64,000 bases of DNA from Micromonospora chokoriensis (lineage in GTDB: Bacteria > Actinomycetota > Actinomycetes > Mycobacteriales > Micromonosporaceae). Positions 49,106 to 58,357 of this stretch are shown here, piece by piece (positions within the stretch are counted from its first letter, which is position 1; every line of letters starts with the position of its first letter). The stretch spans positions 107,230 to 171,229 of the forward strand of contig NZ_JOAN01000017.1 in assembly GCF_000718555.1 (NCBI RefSeq), in the 5' to 3' direction. The position numbers and the translations under genes are program-made. The notes under the pieces are model-generated. The model saw only the letters and a program-made list of their open reading frames with translations. It ran no database searches and was not told the DNA's origin.

Positions 49106-49897
49106 ATGCGACTTATCGAGCCATCTGAATTCGACCAGGTCCGGGGGCGGGAGATTCCCGCCCACGTCGCGCTGATCATGGACGGCAACGGCCGCTGGGC
49201 CTCCTACAAAGGCCTTGACCGCACGGACGGCCACCTCGCCGCCCGAGAGCCGATGATGAACTGCATCGACGCCGCACTCGAACTTGGCACCAGTTGGCTG
49301 ACCTTTTTCGCGTTCTCGACCGAGAACTGGACACGGCCGCCGGTCGAGGTGCAGATCCTCATGGACTTCGCCACCTGGTTCTTCACGCCCGAGACCGTTT
49401 CCTCGCTGGTAGACCGAGGGGTGCGCATCCACTTCATTGGCGACACGAGCGATGCTCGCATCAAGTCGTCGGTGCGCCTTCGATTTCATCACCTGAAGAC
49501 GATCACTAGCGAAAACTCCCGACTCGAACTCGTCATTGCCTTCAACTACGGCGGCCAGCAGGAGATTCTCGACGCGGTGAAGCGGGCCGCGCTGGCCGGC
49601 GCCAACCTCGGCGAGGTGGACGAATCCATCCTGAGAAGATTCTTCTACCTGCCCACGATGCCGCCGGTGGATCTACTAGTTCGCACCAGCGGCGAGCAAC
49701 GACTCTCAAATTTCCTGCTCTGGCACCTCGCCTATACCGAGATGCTGTTTCTCGACACGTTGTGGCCGGAGTTTTCAAAGGGTCACTTCTACACAGCTGT
49801 CGCCGATTATCAGCGGCGACAACGGCGATTCGGCGGCATCCCTCGGCCGACGGAGTCGCGTCCGGTCGACACGCCGATCCAGGGATGGGCCTTGTAG
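49106..49897 (+). CDS. Cis-prenyltransferase (UPP synthase family)
   Basis: A 263-aa isoprenyl diphosphate synthase of the undecaprenyl diphosphate synthase fold. Key motifs are HVALIMDGNGRWA with catalytic Asp at 26, FFAFSTENWTRP, and DLLVRTSGEQRLSNFLLWHLAY with the diphosphate-binding Arg residues, followed by ELF-like TEMLFLDTLWPEF. The conserved RxxGH segment reads RTDGHLAARE, with Ala where the common GHxxG has Gly. A housekeeping UppS is expected elsewhere, so this may be a specialised enzyme making a short or branched prenyl diphosphate. It follows the methyltransferase, and could make its substrate. ATG 49106 chosen over an upstream GTG or TTG-type start. Confidence 0.88.
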   Translation: MRLIEPSEFDQVRGREIPAHVALIMDGNGRWASYKGLDRTDGHLAAREPMMNCIDAALELGTSWLTFFAFSTENWTRPPVEVQILMDFATWFFTPETVSSLVDRGVRIHFIGDTSDARIKSSVRLRFHHLKTITSENSRLELVIAFNYGGQQEILDAVKRAALAGANLGEVDESILRRFFYLPTMPPVDLLVRTSGEQRLSNFLLWHLAYTEMLFLDTLWPEFSKGHFYTAVADYQRRQRRFGGIPRPTESRPVDTPIQGWAL

Positions 49898-49920
49898 ACC
49901 GAGCCAGCAGCTCAGGGAAA

Positions 49921-49966
49921 CAGAAGGGTCCCCTCCCGACGACGTTGTCGGTTGGGGACCCTTCTG
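49921..49966. terminator. Bidirectional terminator
   Basis: CAGAAGGGTCCCC (49921-49933) is perfectly complementary to 49954-49966, with a second internal stem CCGAC/GTCGG (49936-49940 with 49947-49951). It separates the convergent cis-prenyltransferase and peptide-binding protein genes and marks the end of the accessory region. Confidence 0.85.
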
Positions 49967-49980
49967 GCTTGCGGTGTGCC

Positions 49981-51723
49981 TTACGGCTTGACGTGCGCGT
50001 TCACGAAGGACGGGTACCCGAAGACGCTGGAGATGAAGATCCCGCCGGCCTTGGACCCGTGCACGTTGTAGGCCACGTCGACGAAGAGCGGCACGACCGG
50101 CGCGTGCTCCTTCATGATCCGCTCGTCGAGCTTGGCCCACTCCGGGCCCTGGTCCGCCGGGGCGAGCGCCAGGATGCGGTCCATCTCGGCGTTGATCGCC
50201 GGGTCGTTGAAGTACGCCTGGTTGCTGTTGCCCTCGGCCTTGATGGTGCGGCCGTCGTAGAGCACCGGCAGGATCGACGCCCCGCTCGGCCAGTCCGCCG
50301 CCCAGTTACCGAGGTACAGGTCCCAGGGGTTGTTCTTCTTCTTGATCTCGTCGAGCTTGGCGTCGTCGGAGATGTTCCGCAGCGTGATCTTGAAGCCGGC
50401 CCGCTCCAGGTTGGACTTGAGCTGGGCACCCTGCTGCTGCTCGGTGGAGTTGTCGGAGACGCCGAGCACCAGCTCCGGCGTCTTCCCGCCCAGCAACTCC
50501 TTAGCCTTGTCGACGTTGCCGTTGGGGCCCGCCGGGTACGCCTCGTACGCCTTGTAGCCGATCGTGGCCGACGGCATCAGCGTGGTCAGGGGTACGGCGA
50601 CGTTCTGGCCGCCGAGCGCCTTGATCATCCCCTCCCGGTCGATGGCGTAGTTGAGCGCCTGACGGACCTTGAGATCGGTGACCCGCTGGTTGTTGATGAC
50701 CAGTTGGTTGGCGCTCGGGGTCGGCGAGAGGATGCTGCGCGACTTGAGCGCGGCGTCCCCGGCCACCTTGGCCACCAGCGAGGCGGGCACGAAGTTGAAG
50801 GCGAGCGCGCTCTGGTCGGCGCCGTTGTCGGCGATCACCCGGTTGTTGGCGGCGTCCGCGGTCGGGCCGAAGCTCCAGACGAACTGGTCCGGGTACTGGT
50901 GGCGAACCGCGTCGGTGGCCGGGTCCCAGTTCGGGTTGCGGTCCAGGGTGAGCTGCACGCCGACCTGATTCTTGGCGACCTTGTACGGGCCGGACGAGAA
51001 CGGCTGCTTGTCCAGGTCGACGCCGGTGTCCTTGTCCGCGGGCAGTGGCGCGGTGGTCGGCAACGAGGCGGCGAACGGCAGGTCACAGCGGGGCTTGGCG
51101 AACTCGAAGCGCAGCGTCTTCTCGTCCGGCGTGCTCAGGCCGGGCGGCAGCGACGTCTTGTTCTTCTTGAAGTCCCACTTGGTGTCGAACTGCGCGGTGT
51201 CGGCCAGCCACTCCTGGATGTAGGTCGGGCCGCCGGAGAGGTCCGGGTCGAAGGAGCGAGCGATGCCGTACGCGATCTCCTTGGCGGTGATCGGCCGGCC
51301 GTCCTCGAACTTCACCCCGCTCTTGATCTTGAATTCCCAGACCTTGCAGTCGTTGTTGACGTTGGTGCCCGGCGTCTCGGCCAGGTCGCCCACCAGGACC
51401 AGGCCGCCCTTGCCGTCGTCCTTCCAGGTGGTCAGGTAGCGCGACCAGAGCGGGTTGGCCATCAGGCCGGCGAACGAGTACGTCCGCTGCGGGTCGAGGT
51501 GGGAGATCGGCGACTCCCGGATGACGCTGAAGGTGCCACCCTTCTGCGCTCCACTCACCTCGGCCGCCGGCCCCTGCGAGTCCTTGGGGTCGGTCGCGAT
51601 GACCCCGGTCTGCTTCCGGTCGGTGTCCACAGTGGTGCCCTCGCCCGTGTTCTTCGAGCACGCACCCAATGCCACAACCAGAGCGATCGCGCCGCCTGCG
51701 GCAACCGCCACGCGTGGTCGCAT
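49981..51723 (-). CDS. dppA: Peptide ABC transporter, substrate-binding lipoprotein
   Basis: A 580-aa extracytoplasmic solute-binding protein, family 5 (DppA/OppA). The signal peptide ends in the lipobox LVVALGACSK. The mature protein has GGTFSVIRESPISHLDPQRTYSF, VWEFKIKSGVKFEDGRPITAKE and QPFSSGPYKV in family order. The C-terminal part contains long acidic/Asn loops. A strong ribosome-binding site (GAAGGAGGTACTTC) precedes the ATG. It is the last gene of dppD-dppF-dppC-dppB-dppA, after a 158-bp gap that is AT-rich near 51800-51840 and may hold its own promoter. The peptide preference is unknown. Confidence 0.92.
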   Translation of the reverse strand: MRPRVAVAAGGAIALVVALGACSKNTGEGTTVDTDRKQTGVIATDPKDSQGPAAEVSGAQKGGTFSVIRESPISHLDPQRTYSFAGLMANPLWSRYLTTWKDDGKGGLVLVGDLAETPGTNVNNDCKVWEFKIKSGVKFEDGRPITAKEIAYGIARSFDPDLSGGPTYIQEWLADTAQFDTKWDFKKNKTSLPPGLSTPDEKTLRFEFAKPRCDLPFAASLPTTAPLPADKDTGVDLDKQPFSSGPYKVAKNQVGVQLTLDRNPNWDPATDAVRHQYPDQFVWSFGPTADAANNRVIADNGADQSALAFNFVPASLVAKVAGDAALKSRSILSPTPSANQLVINNQRVTDLKVRQALNYAIDREGMIKALGGQNVAVPLTTLMPSATIGYKAYEAYPAGPNGNVDKAKELLGGKTPELVLGVSDNSTEQQQGAQLKSNLERAGFKITLRNISDDAKLDEIKKKNNPWDLYLGNWAADWPSGASILPVLYDGRTIKAEGNSNQAYFNDPAINAEMDRILALAPADQGPEWAKLDERIMKEHAPVVPLFVDVAYNVHGSKAGGIFISSVFGYPSFVNAHVKP

Positions 51724-51881
51724 GAAGTACCTCCTTCAGCCATGTGCCGTGCGGTCTCGTCGGGGCGAGAACCGCCGACGTCCCGAGGATCGTAAGGAAG
51801 AAAACCTACGAGTTGTGTAACAGTTGTCGATAAATTTCGCCACCAGACCAGCCGCCGGTCAGGCGCGGGCCGCCGATCGGC

Positions 51882-52868
51882 TCAGCGCAGCCGCACCCGG
51901 GGGTCGATGGCCGCGTAGAGCAGGTCCACCAGCACGTTCGCCAGCACCACGAAGACCGCCGCGATCAGCACGGTGGCCATGATGGTGGGCAGATCGCCCG
52001 AGCGCACCGCGTCCACCGCCGTACGCCCCAACCCCTGGATGCCGAAGGTCGTCTCGGTGATCACCGTGCCGCCCAGCGCCCCGCCCACGTCCAGCCCCGC
52101 AATCGTCACCACCGGGGTGATCGCCGCGCGCAGCGCGTGTCGCCCGTACACCTTGGGTTTGGCCAGGCCCTTGGCCCGCGCGGTCCGGACGAAGTCCTCC
52201 GACAGGGTCTCCAACATCTGCGCCCGCGACAGCCGCGCGTAGATGGCCGAGAAGAGGAAGGCCAGCGCCACCCAGGCGAGCACCAGCCCACTGGCCCACT
52301 TCGCAGGGTTGTCCAAGAGCGAGGTGTAGCTGGGCACCGGCAGCCACCGCAGGTTGTAGACGAAGACCAGCAGCAGCACCGCACCCACGAAGTAGAGCTG
52401 CAACGAGGCGCCGGTCAGCGAGAACCCGATCGCGGCTCGGTCCAGCCAGGTGCCGCGACGCAGCGCGGAGACCATGCCGAGCCCCACCCCGAGCAGCAAC
52501 CAGAGGATGGCCGCCGGGATCACGATGCTCAGCGTCACCGGCAGCACCCGGGCGATGGTGTCCGAGACGGCCTCGTTGGTGACGTACGACCAGCCCAGGC
52601 ACGGCGCGTCGCAGCGGCCACCCTGGGCGCTGCCCAGGTCCCGACCGGTGACGATGCCCTTCATGTAACCGGCGTACTGGCTGATCAGCGGGTCGTTTAG
52701 GCCCAGGTCGTCGCGGACCCGCTCCAGCCGCTCCGGGTTGCAGTTCTTGGAGCAGATGCTGCTCACCGGGTCGCGCGGCAGGGCGAAGAACATCAGGAAG
52801 GTCAGCACGCTCACCGCGAAGAGGGTCAGCGTGGCAGAGAAGATTCGCTTGAGCAGAAATCGCGCCAT
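51882..52868 (-). CDS. dppB: Peptide ABC transporter permease B
   Basis: A 328-aa DppB/OppB-type permease. It has the N-terminal MARFLLKRIFSATLTLFAVSVLTF segment, about six membrane helices, and the conserved cytoplasmic loop VRTARAKGLAKPKVYGRHALRAAI that contacts the ATPases. A moderately long periplasmic loop between the first two helices includes four cysteines (CSKNC, RCDAPCLGW), which could form disulfides outside the membrane. It lies 10 bp after dppC in the operon. Confidence 0.92.
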   Translation of the reverse strand: MARFLLKRIFSATLTLFAVSVLTFLMFFALPRDPVSSICSKNCNPERLERVRDDLGLNDPLISQYAGYMKGIVTGRDLGSAQGGRCDAPCLGWSYVTNEAVSDTIARVLPVTLSIVIPAAILWLLLGVGLGMVSALRRGTWLDRAAIGFSLTGASLQLYFVGAVLLLVFVYNLRWLPVPSYTSLLDNPAKWASGLVLAWVALAFLFSAIYARLSRAQMLETLSEDFVRTARAKGLAKPKVYGRHALRAAITPVVTIAGLDVGGALGGTVITETTFGIQGLGRTAVDAVRSGDLPTIMATVLIAAVFVVLANVLVDLLYAAIDPRVRLR

Positions 52869-52878
52869 GATTTGACCC

Positions 52879-53886
52879 CTACCGGGACGACTTCGGGTCG
52901 AGCGCGTCCCGCAACGCGTCGCCGAAGAGGTTGAAGGCGAACACCAGCGCGAAGATCGTGATGCCCGGGAAGAACACGTACGCCGGGTCGGTCTGGAGGA
53001 AGTCCAGACTGCGGTAGATCATTCGGCCGAAGCTCGGCGTCTCGTCGCTGAGGCCGACGCCGATGAACGACAGCGCGGCCTCGCTGGTGATGAACTGCGG
53101 CACCGCCAGGGAGAACGACACCAGGATCGGCGCCCAGATGTTCGGCAGCAGTTGCCGGAAGAGCATGTGCCCCAGCCCGGCCCCGCTGGCCCGGGCGGCC
53201 TCCACGAACTCCCGCTCGCGCAGCGCGATCACCTGCCCGCGTACCAGCCGGGCCGTGCTGGCCCAGCCGAAGATGGCGAAGACGGCGATCAGCACGCCCA
53301 CCCCGAAGGCCGACGACACCTGCCCCCGCTCACCATAGAAGCGCAGCGTGATGGTGGGGGTGAGCGCCAGCGCGATGATCAGGAAGGGCATGGCCAGGGT
53401 CAGGTCGGTGATCCAGTTGATCACCGCGTCGAGCCAGCCGCCGAGGTAGCCGGCGAGCGCACCCAACACGACCCCGATCGCCGCAGTGATCAGGGCCGCC
53501 GCGAACGCGATGAACAGCGACGTCCGCAGCCCGTAGATCAGCCGGATGAAGATGTCCCGGCCCAACCCCGGCTCCAGGCCGAACCAGTGCTCGCCGGTGA
53601 CACCGCCGGCGTAGCCCAGCGGCATCCCGAAGCCGTCCAGCAGGTTCTGGAACTGCTCGCGCGGACCGATCCCGTAGACCATCTCGATAAGCGGGGCGGC
53701 CAACCCCAACAGCAGGAAGAAGACCAGGAGTACGCCGCTGACCACCGCCGTCCGATCGCGGCGCAGCCGCAGCCAGGCGAGCTGACCGGGCGAGCGGCCG
53801 ACGACGCCCTTCGCGGCGGCCCCGCCCTCGTCACCGCCGGCTTCGATCTCGGCCAGCGCCACGCCCTCCACCGGTGACAGGCTCAC
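52879..53886 (-). CDS. dppC: Peptide ABC transporter permease C
   Basis: A 335-aa DppC/OppC permease. A 40-residue cytoplasmic N-terminus precedes the first helix ([20 protein letters not shown]). The EAA loop reads [24 protein letters not shown]. The GTG at 53886 overlaps the stop of the upstream ATPase gene (GTGA), and the longer open frame upstream is a shadow of that gene. It pairs with DppB in the membrane. Confidence 0.92.
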   Translation of the reverse strand: MSLSPVEGVALAEIEAGGDEGGAAAKGVVGRSPGQLAWLRLRRDRTAVVSGVLLVFFLLLGLAAPLIEMVYGIGPREQFQNLLDGFGMPLGYAGGVTGEHWFGLEPGLGRDIFIRLIYGLRTSLFIAFAAALITAAIGVVLGALAGYLGGWLDAVINWITDLTLAMPFLIIALALTPTITLRFYGERGQVSSAFGVGVLIAVFAIFGWASTARLVRGQVIALREREFVEAARASGAGLGHMLFRQLLPNIWAPILVSFSLAVPQFITSEAALSFIGVGLSDETPSFGRMIYRSLDFLQTDPAYVFFPGITIFALVFAFNLFGDALRDALDPKSSR

Positions 53887-55010
53887 GACGACACCTCCTC
53901 GATGTTCGCTGCGACGCCGCGACCAGTTCCGGCGGTGGCCACGCCCGGACCGGCGGCGGCCGGCTCGGGGCTCGTGCTGGCCGCATCCCCTCCGGGGCTC
54001 GTGCTGGCCGCTTCCCCTTCGGGGCTCGTGCTGACTGGTTCCCCTTCGGGGAAGTGACACGCGGTGGCCTGCCGGCCGCCGTCGCGCGGGATCAGCGCCG
54101 GCTCCTCGGTGGCGCAGATGTCCTGCGCCTTCCAGCACCGGGTGCGGAACCGGCAACCCGACGGCGGGTCCAGCGGGGTGGGCACGTCACCGCTCAGCCG
54201 GATCCGACCCGCCGGGCCGAGCTGGGTGACGTCCGGGATCGCCGAGAGCAACGCCCGGGTGTACGGGTGCTGCGGCCGCTCGTAGATGTCCGCTCGGTCG
54301 CCGATCTCCACGATCCGGCCCAGGTACATCACCGCGACCCGCTGGCAGAAGTGCCGGACCACGGCCAAGTCGTGCGCGATGAACACGAAGGCCAGGCCCA
54401 GCTCCCGTTGCAGGTCACGCAGCAGGTTGACGACCTGCGCCTGGATCGAGACGTCCAGCGCGCTCACCGGCTCGTCGGCGACGATCAGCTTCGGCCGCAG
54501 GGCCAGCGCGCGGGCGATGCCGATGCGCTGACGCTGCCCGCCGGAGAACTCATGCGGGTACCTGTTGTAGTGCTCCGGGTTCAGCCCGACCAGCTCCAGC
54601 AACTCCTGCACCCGGGCCTTGATCCCACCCGGCGGCTTGATCCCGTTGACCTGCAACGGCATCGCCACGATCCGGCCCACGGTGTGCCGCGGGTTCAGCG
54701 AGGCGTACGGGTCCTGGAAGATGATCTGGAGTTCCTGACGCAGCGGGCGCAACTCCCGGCGACCGGCGTGCGTGATGTCCCGCCCGTCGAACTCGATGCT
54801 GCCGCTGGTTGGCTCCAGCAGCCGCACCAGCATCCGGCCGGTGGTGGTCTTGCCGCAGCCCGACTCCCCCACCAGGCCGAGCGTCTCGCCCGGGCGCACG
54901 TCGAAGTCGAGCCCGTCCACCGCCCGCACCAGACCTGTGGTGCGCAGCCCCAGACGTACCGGGAAGTGCTTGCTCAGGCCGCGTACCCGCAGCAATGGCT
55001 CATCGGTCAT
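53883..55010 (-). CDS. dppF: Peptide ABC transporter ATPase F
   Basis: A 375-aa ABC ATPase of the OppF/DppF branch. Walker A is GESGCGKTT, the signature is FSGGQRQR, Walker B is [12 protein letters not shown] and the switch His is in [11 protein letters not shown]. The oligopeptide-transporter C-terminal domain contains [16 protein letters not shown], a cysteine-rich motif that binds an Fe-S cluster in related DppD proteins. The last 50 residues are a Ser/Thr/Pro/Glu/Gly tail generated by a 27-bp tandem repeat and are probably disordered. Overlaps dppC and is overlapped by dppD. Confidence 0.92.
   Translation of the reverse strand: MTDEPLLRVRGLSKHFPVRLGLRTTGLVRAVDGLDFDVRPGETLGLVGESGCGKTTTGRMLVRLLEPTSGSIEFDGRDITHAGRRELRPLRQELQIIFQDPYASLNPRHTVGRIVAMPLQVNGIKPPGGIKARVQELLELVGLNPEHYNRYPHEFSGGQRQRIGIARALALRPKLIVADEPVSALDVSIQAQVVNLLRDLQRELGLAFVFIAHDLAVVRHFCQRVAVMYLGRIVEIGDRADIYERPQHPYTRALLSAIPDVTQLGPAGRIRLSGDVPTPLDPPSGCRFRTRCWKAQDICATEEPALIPRDGGRQATACHFPEGEPVSTSPEGEAASTSPGGDAASTSPEPAAAGPGVATAGTGRGVAANIEEVSS
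53967..54047. repeat. Three tandem 27-bp repeats within dppF
   Basis: Units at 53967-53993, 53994-54020 and 54021-54047 share GGGGCTCGTGCTG and a C-rich end. Each encodes nine residues of the form STSPEGEAA near the C-terminus of DppF. A slippage-type expansion that keeps the frame. Confidence 0.85.
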
Positions 55011-56113
55011 CGGGCCACCCCCACTCGTGCGACGTCCTCGGCGTAGAAAGTGGCGCGCTCCTCGGCGCTGAGATGGCAGGCGACCAGGTGGCCGTCGGCC
55101 CCGGCTGGGCGCAGTTCGGGCACCTCGGAGCGGGACCGGCTGCCGGCGCGGTCCGCGTACCGGCAGCGGGGGTGGAACGCGCAGCCCGACGGCAGGTTGA
55201 TCAGGCTGGGCGGGTTGCCGGGGATGGGCAGCAGGTCCGCGTCCGCGTCGCCGTGCAGCGACGGCACGCTGGAGAGCAACCCCCAGGTGTACGGATGCTG
55301 CGGCGCGCGGAGCACCTGCTCGACGCTGCCCTGCTCGACGGCACGCCCGCCGTACATGACCAGCACGTCGTCGGCGACCTGGCCGACCACGCCGAGGTCG
55401 TGGGTGATCAGGATGATCGCGGAGTGGAACTCGGCCTGGAGGTCGGCGAGCAGGTCCAGGATCTGCGCCTGCACGGTCACGTCCAGCGCGGTGGTCGGCT
55501 CGTCGGCGATCAGCAGCGCCGGGTCGTTGACCAGGGACATCGCGATCATCGCCCGCTGACGCATGCCGCCGGAGAACTCGTGCGGGTACTGGTCGAAGCG
55601 ACGCGCCGGCTGCGGGATCCCGACCCGGTTCAACATGTCGATCGCCCGCTGGCGGGCCGCGCGCCGGTTGACCTTCGGGTGGTGCACCCGGTACGCCTCG
55701 GCGATCTGCCGACCCACCGTGTAGTACGGGTGCAGCGCCGACAGTGGATCCTGGAAGATCATTGCCATGTCCCGGCCGCGCAGCCGGCGTACCTCGTCCT
55801 CTGCGAGGCCGATCACCTGCCGGCCACCCACCGAGATCTCCCCGGTGATGGTGGTCCGTCTGGGGTCGTGCAGGCCGAGGATGGCCAACGAGGTGACGCT
55901 CTTGCCGGAGCCGGACTCACCCACGATGCCGAGGGTGCGGCCCCGCTCGACGGCGAACGACACCCCGTCGACCGCGCGCACCACGCCATCGGAGGTGTCG
56001 AACCGCACCCGAAGGTCACGCACCCGCAGGTAGGCGTCCTCGTTGCCGCGCTGCGTCGGCACGGTGGGATGGTCGTCCGGTTCGCCGGACGGCAACGGTT
56101 CCGAGCTGTCCAC
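55007..56113 (-). CDS. dppD: Peptide ABC transporter ATPase D
   Basis: A 368-aa ABC ATPase of the OppD/DppD branch. Walker A is GESGSGKS, the signature [15 protein letters not shown], Walker [15 protein letters not shown] and the switch His in LITHDLGVV. The C-terminal [14 protein letters not shown] holds two of the cysteines usual for the family. GTG 56113 is preferred: GGGAGG precedes it by 5 bp. The longer upstream frame lacks support. First gene of the dpp operon; it overlaps dppF by 4 nt. Confidence 0.92.
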   Translation of the reverse strand: MDSSEPLPSGEPDDHPTVPTQRGNEDAYLRVRDLRVRFDTSDGVVRAVDGVSFAVERGRTLGIVGESGSGKSVTSLAILGLHDPRRTTITGEISVGGRQVIGLAEDEVRRLRGRDMAMIFQDPLSALHPYYTVGRQIAEAYRVHHPKVNRRAARQRAIDMLNRVGIPQPARRFDQYPHEFSGGMRQRAMIAMSLVNDPALLIADEPTTALDVTVQAQILDLLADLQAEFHSAIILITHDLGVVGQVADDVLVMYGGRAVEQGSVEQVLRAPQHPYTWGLLSSVPSLHGDADADLLPIPGNPPSLINLPSGCAFHPRCRYADRAGSRSRSEVPELRPAGADGHLVACHLSAEERATFYAEDVARVGVAR

Positions 56114-56265
56114 GGCCACCTCCCTCAGTGACGAAGAGAACTTACAGGAAAGTCCCGAGGGTGAAAATAAGCTACATAGCCGGCACGTGTCAGCGGGCCC
56201 GAGCGTAACGAGTCGGCATCGGCCCCGCACCCCCGTCACCTCGCCATCCACACCCGTTCATGGCC

Positions 56266-56281
56266 CTTGACGCACGTCAAG
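56266..56281. promoter_or_regulatory. Palindrome in the dppD-uma2 divergent region
   Basis: CTTGACG-CA-CGTCAAG has exact 7-bp arms. It lies 153 bp upstream of dppD and 59 bp upstream of the Uma2 gene. It could be an operator for either direction; no adjacent regulator gene is present. Confidence 0.4.
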
Positions 56282-56339
56282 TGCGATCATTGGATCCGCA
56301 ACCAGCAGAGGATGCCCCTGGCACGAGGTGGAGGTGACG

Positions 56340-56888
56340 ATGACTGCCGCGGTGTTCAATCATGAAGGCCCGTGGACCGAAGAGGAGTACCTCGCCCTCG
56401 GCGAGACGCAGCAACGCGTCGAACTCTTCGACGGGAGCCTTCACGTGACCCCAGCCCCCACCCCTCGGCACCAAAACATCTCGGGCGAATTACGCGCGGT
56501 GCTACGGGCCCCGGTTCGCGAAGCGGGCCTGCACGTCTTGGAAGCGGTAAACGTTCGGCTCAGGCCGGGACGAATTCCGATTCCCGATCTCGTCATCACC
56601 AGCCCGATCGACTTCGACGAACCCAACGTCGAGGCGAGTGATGTGCGGCTGGTATGCGAAATCATCTCACCGAGCAACGCGTCCACCGACAAAGTCCTCA
56701 AGATGCACTACTACGCCGCTGCCGGCATCGAGTGGTATCTCCTGGTGGAACAGGACAGCGGCACCATGCATCTGTACCGGCGGCGAGGCGGTCACTACAC
56801 CGAACAGTCCGTGACGAGACCGGGCGAGGTGCTGGTGCTGACTGAGCCGGTGAAGGCCACCATTCGGCCTGAAGAACTGCTCCCCTGA
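56340..56888 (+). CDS. Uma2 family protein (DUF820, PD-(D/E)XK nuclease-like)
   Basis: A 182-aa protein of the Uma2 family, a restriction-endonuclease-like fold. Typical elements are WTEEEYLALGE and RVELFDGSLHVTPAPTPRHQ at the start, IPIPDLVITSP (the Asp), VRLVCEIISPSN (Glu and the following Ser, with no Lys in the E-x-K position) and KMHYYAAAGIEWYLLVEQ. Such genes are abundant and often solitary in cyanobacteria and actinobacteria, with no established function. ATG 56340 with GGAGGTGACG upstream. Confidence 0.88.
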   Translation: MTAAVFNHEGPWTEEEYLALGETQQRVELFDGSLHVTPAPTPRHQNISGELRAVLRAPVREAGLHVLEAVNVRLRPGRIPIPDLVITSPIDFDEPNVEASDVRLVCEIISPSNASTDKVLKMHYYAAAGIEWYLLVEQDSGTMHLYRRRGGHYTEQSVTRPGEVLVLTEPVKATIRPEELLP

Positions 56889-56920
56889 CGGGTGTCGGTC
56901 GGCTGGCCTAGGGTCGGTCC

Positions 56921-58357
56921 ATGACCGAGTTCGACGCGGCCACCGCCGCCGTCCAAGCCGCCCTCGACGCGGGGGCTCGGTACGCCGACGCCCGGGTGAT
57001 GCACCGCCGCTACGAGTCGATGACCGCGCGCAACGGTGACGTGGAGGAGCTGACCCAGGACGAGAGCGTCGGGCTGGGCGTCCGAGCGCTGGTCGGGGCG
57101 AGCTGGGGCTTCCACGCCGTACCCGATCTGTCTGACGCCGCCGCCTGCGACGCCGGCCGGCGCGCGACGCGGACCGCCATGGCGAGCGCGCGGGTGCCGG
57201 GCCCGCCGGTCGACCTGGTGCCGGTCCAGGCGGTCACCGCGAGCTGGGCCTCCGGCTGCCAGATCGACCCGCTCGGGGTGCCCCTGTCGGACAAGGGCGA
57301 CCTGCTTGTCGACGCGACCCGCACGATGGCGCGGCACGGCGCGGACCTGGCCGAGGGCCTGTACCAGATCTGGGACACCGCGAAGTGGTTCGTCTCCAGC
57401 GAGGGTCACCGCATCGACCAGCGGATTCGCGAGTGCGGCGGCGGCATCTCGGCCACCTCGATCGGCGACGGCGAGACGCAGCGCCGGTCCTGGCCGAGCT
57501 ACCGGGGGCAGTACGGCACCACGGGGTGGGAGCTGGTCGAGTCGCTCGACCTGGCCGCGCACGCCGCGCAGATCGCCGAGGAGTCCCGAGCGCTGCTCAC
57601 CGCGCCGCCCTGCCCGGCCGGCGAGACGGACCTGATCCTCGGCGGCGAGCAGTTGGCCCTACAGATCCACGAGTCGGTCGGGCACGCCATCGAACTGGAC
57701 CGGATCCTCGGCTGGGAGGCGGCGTTCGCCGGCACGTCCTGGCTGGACCTGGCCCAGCTCGGCTCGCTGCGCTACGGCTCCGAGCTGATGAACATCACCA
57801 TCGACCCGACCATCCCGGGTGCGCTGGGCAGCTTCGGTTTCGACGACGAGGGCTCCCCGGCGGTCAAGCGGGACGCGGTCCGGGACGGTCGCTGGGTGGG
57901 TGTGCTCGCCGGGCGGGACTCCGCCGCCATGGCCAGCCTCGATTACGGCGGCAGCGTACGGGCAGACGGGTGGGCCCGGCTGCCGATGGTGCGGATGACA
58001 AACGTCGGCCTGGAACCCGGCCCGCACACGCTGGAGGAGATCATCGCCGCCACCGACGACGGTGTGCTGATGGACCTCAACCGGTCCTGGTCGATCGACG
58101 ACAAGCGGCTCAACTTCCAGTTCGGCTGCGAGGTCGGCTGGGAGATCAAGAAGGGGCGGCGGGGGCGGATGCTGCGCAACCCCACGTACACCGGGATCGG
58201 CCCACTGTTCTGGCGCTCGATGGACATGCTCTCCGGCGAGACGGTCGCCTGGGGGACGCCCAACTGCGGCAAGGGCCAGCCCGGCCAGATCGGGCACACC
58301 GGCCACCCGGCCGCGCCGGCCCGGTTCAAAAACGTCCGGGTAGGAGTCTCGGCATGA
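56921..58357 (+). CDS. tldD: TldD family metallopeptidase
   Basis: A 478-aa TldD-type peptidase. The zinc motif HExxxH is present as HESVGH (H250, E251, H255) in LQIHESVGHAIELD. The N-terminal MTARNGDVEELTQDESVGLGVRALVG and the glycine-rich NCGKGQPGQIGHTG near the end are also conserved. TldD/TldE complexes degrade unfolded or small peptides and in some bacteria mature modified peptides such as microcin B17. Its stop overlaps the tldE start (ATGA), so the two form an obligate pair. Confidence 0.92.
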   Translation: MTEFDAATAAVQAALDAGARYADARVMHRRYESMTARNGDVEELTQDESVGLGVRALVGASWGFHAVPDLSDAAACDAGRRATRTAMASARVPGPPVDLVPVQAVTASWASGCQIDPLGVPLSDKGDLLVDATRTMARHGADLAEGLYQIWDTAKWFVSSEGHRIDQRIRECGGGISATSIGDGETQRRSWPSYRGQYGTTGWELVESLDLAAHAAQIAEESRALLTAPPCPAGETDLILGGEQLALQIHESVGHAIELDRILGWEAAFAGTSWLDLAQLGSLRYGSELMNITIDPTIPGALGSFGFDDEGSPAVKRDAVRDGRWVGVLAGRDSAAMASLDYGGSVRADGWARLPMVRMTNVGLEPGPHTLEEIIAATDDGVLMDLNRSWSIDDKRLNFQFGCEVGWEIKKGRRGRMLRNPTYTGIGPLFWRSMDMLSGETVAWGTPNCGKGQPGQIGHTGHPAAPARFKNVRVGVSA

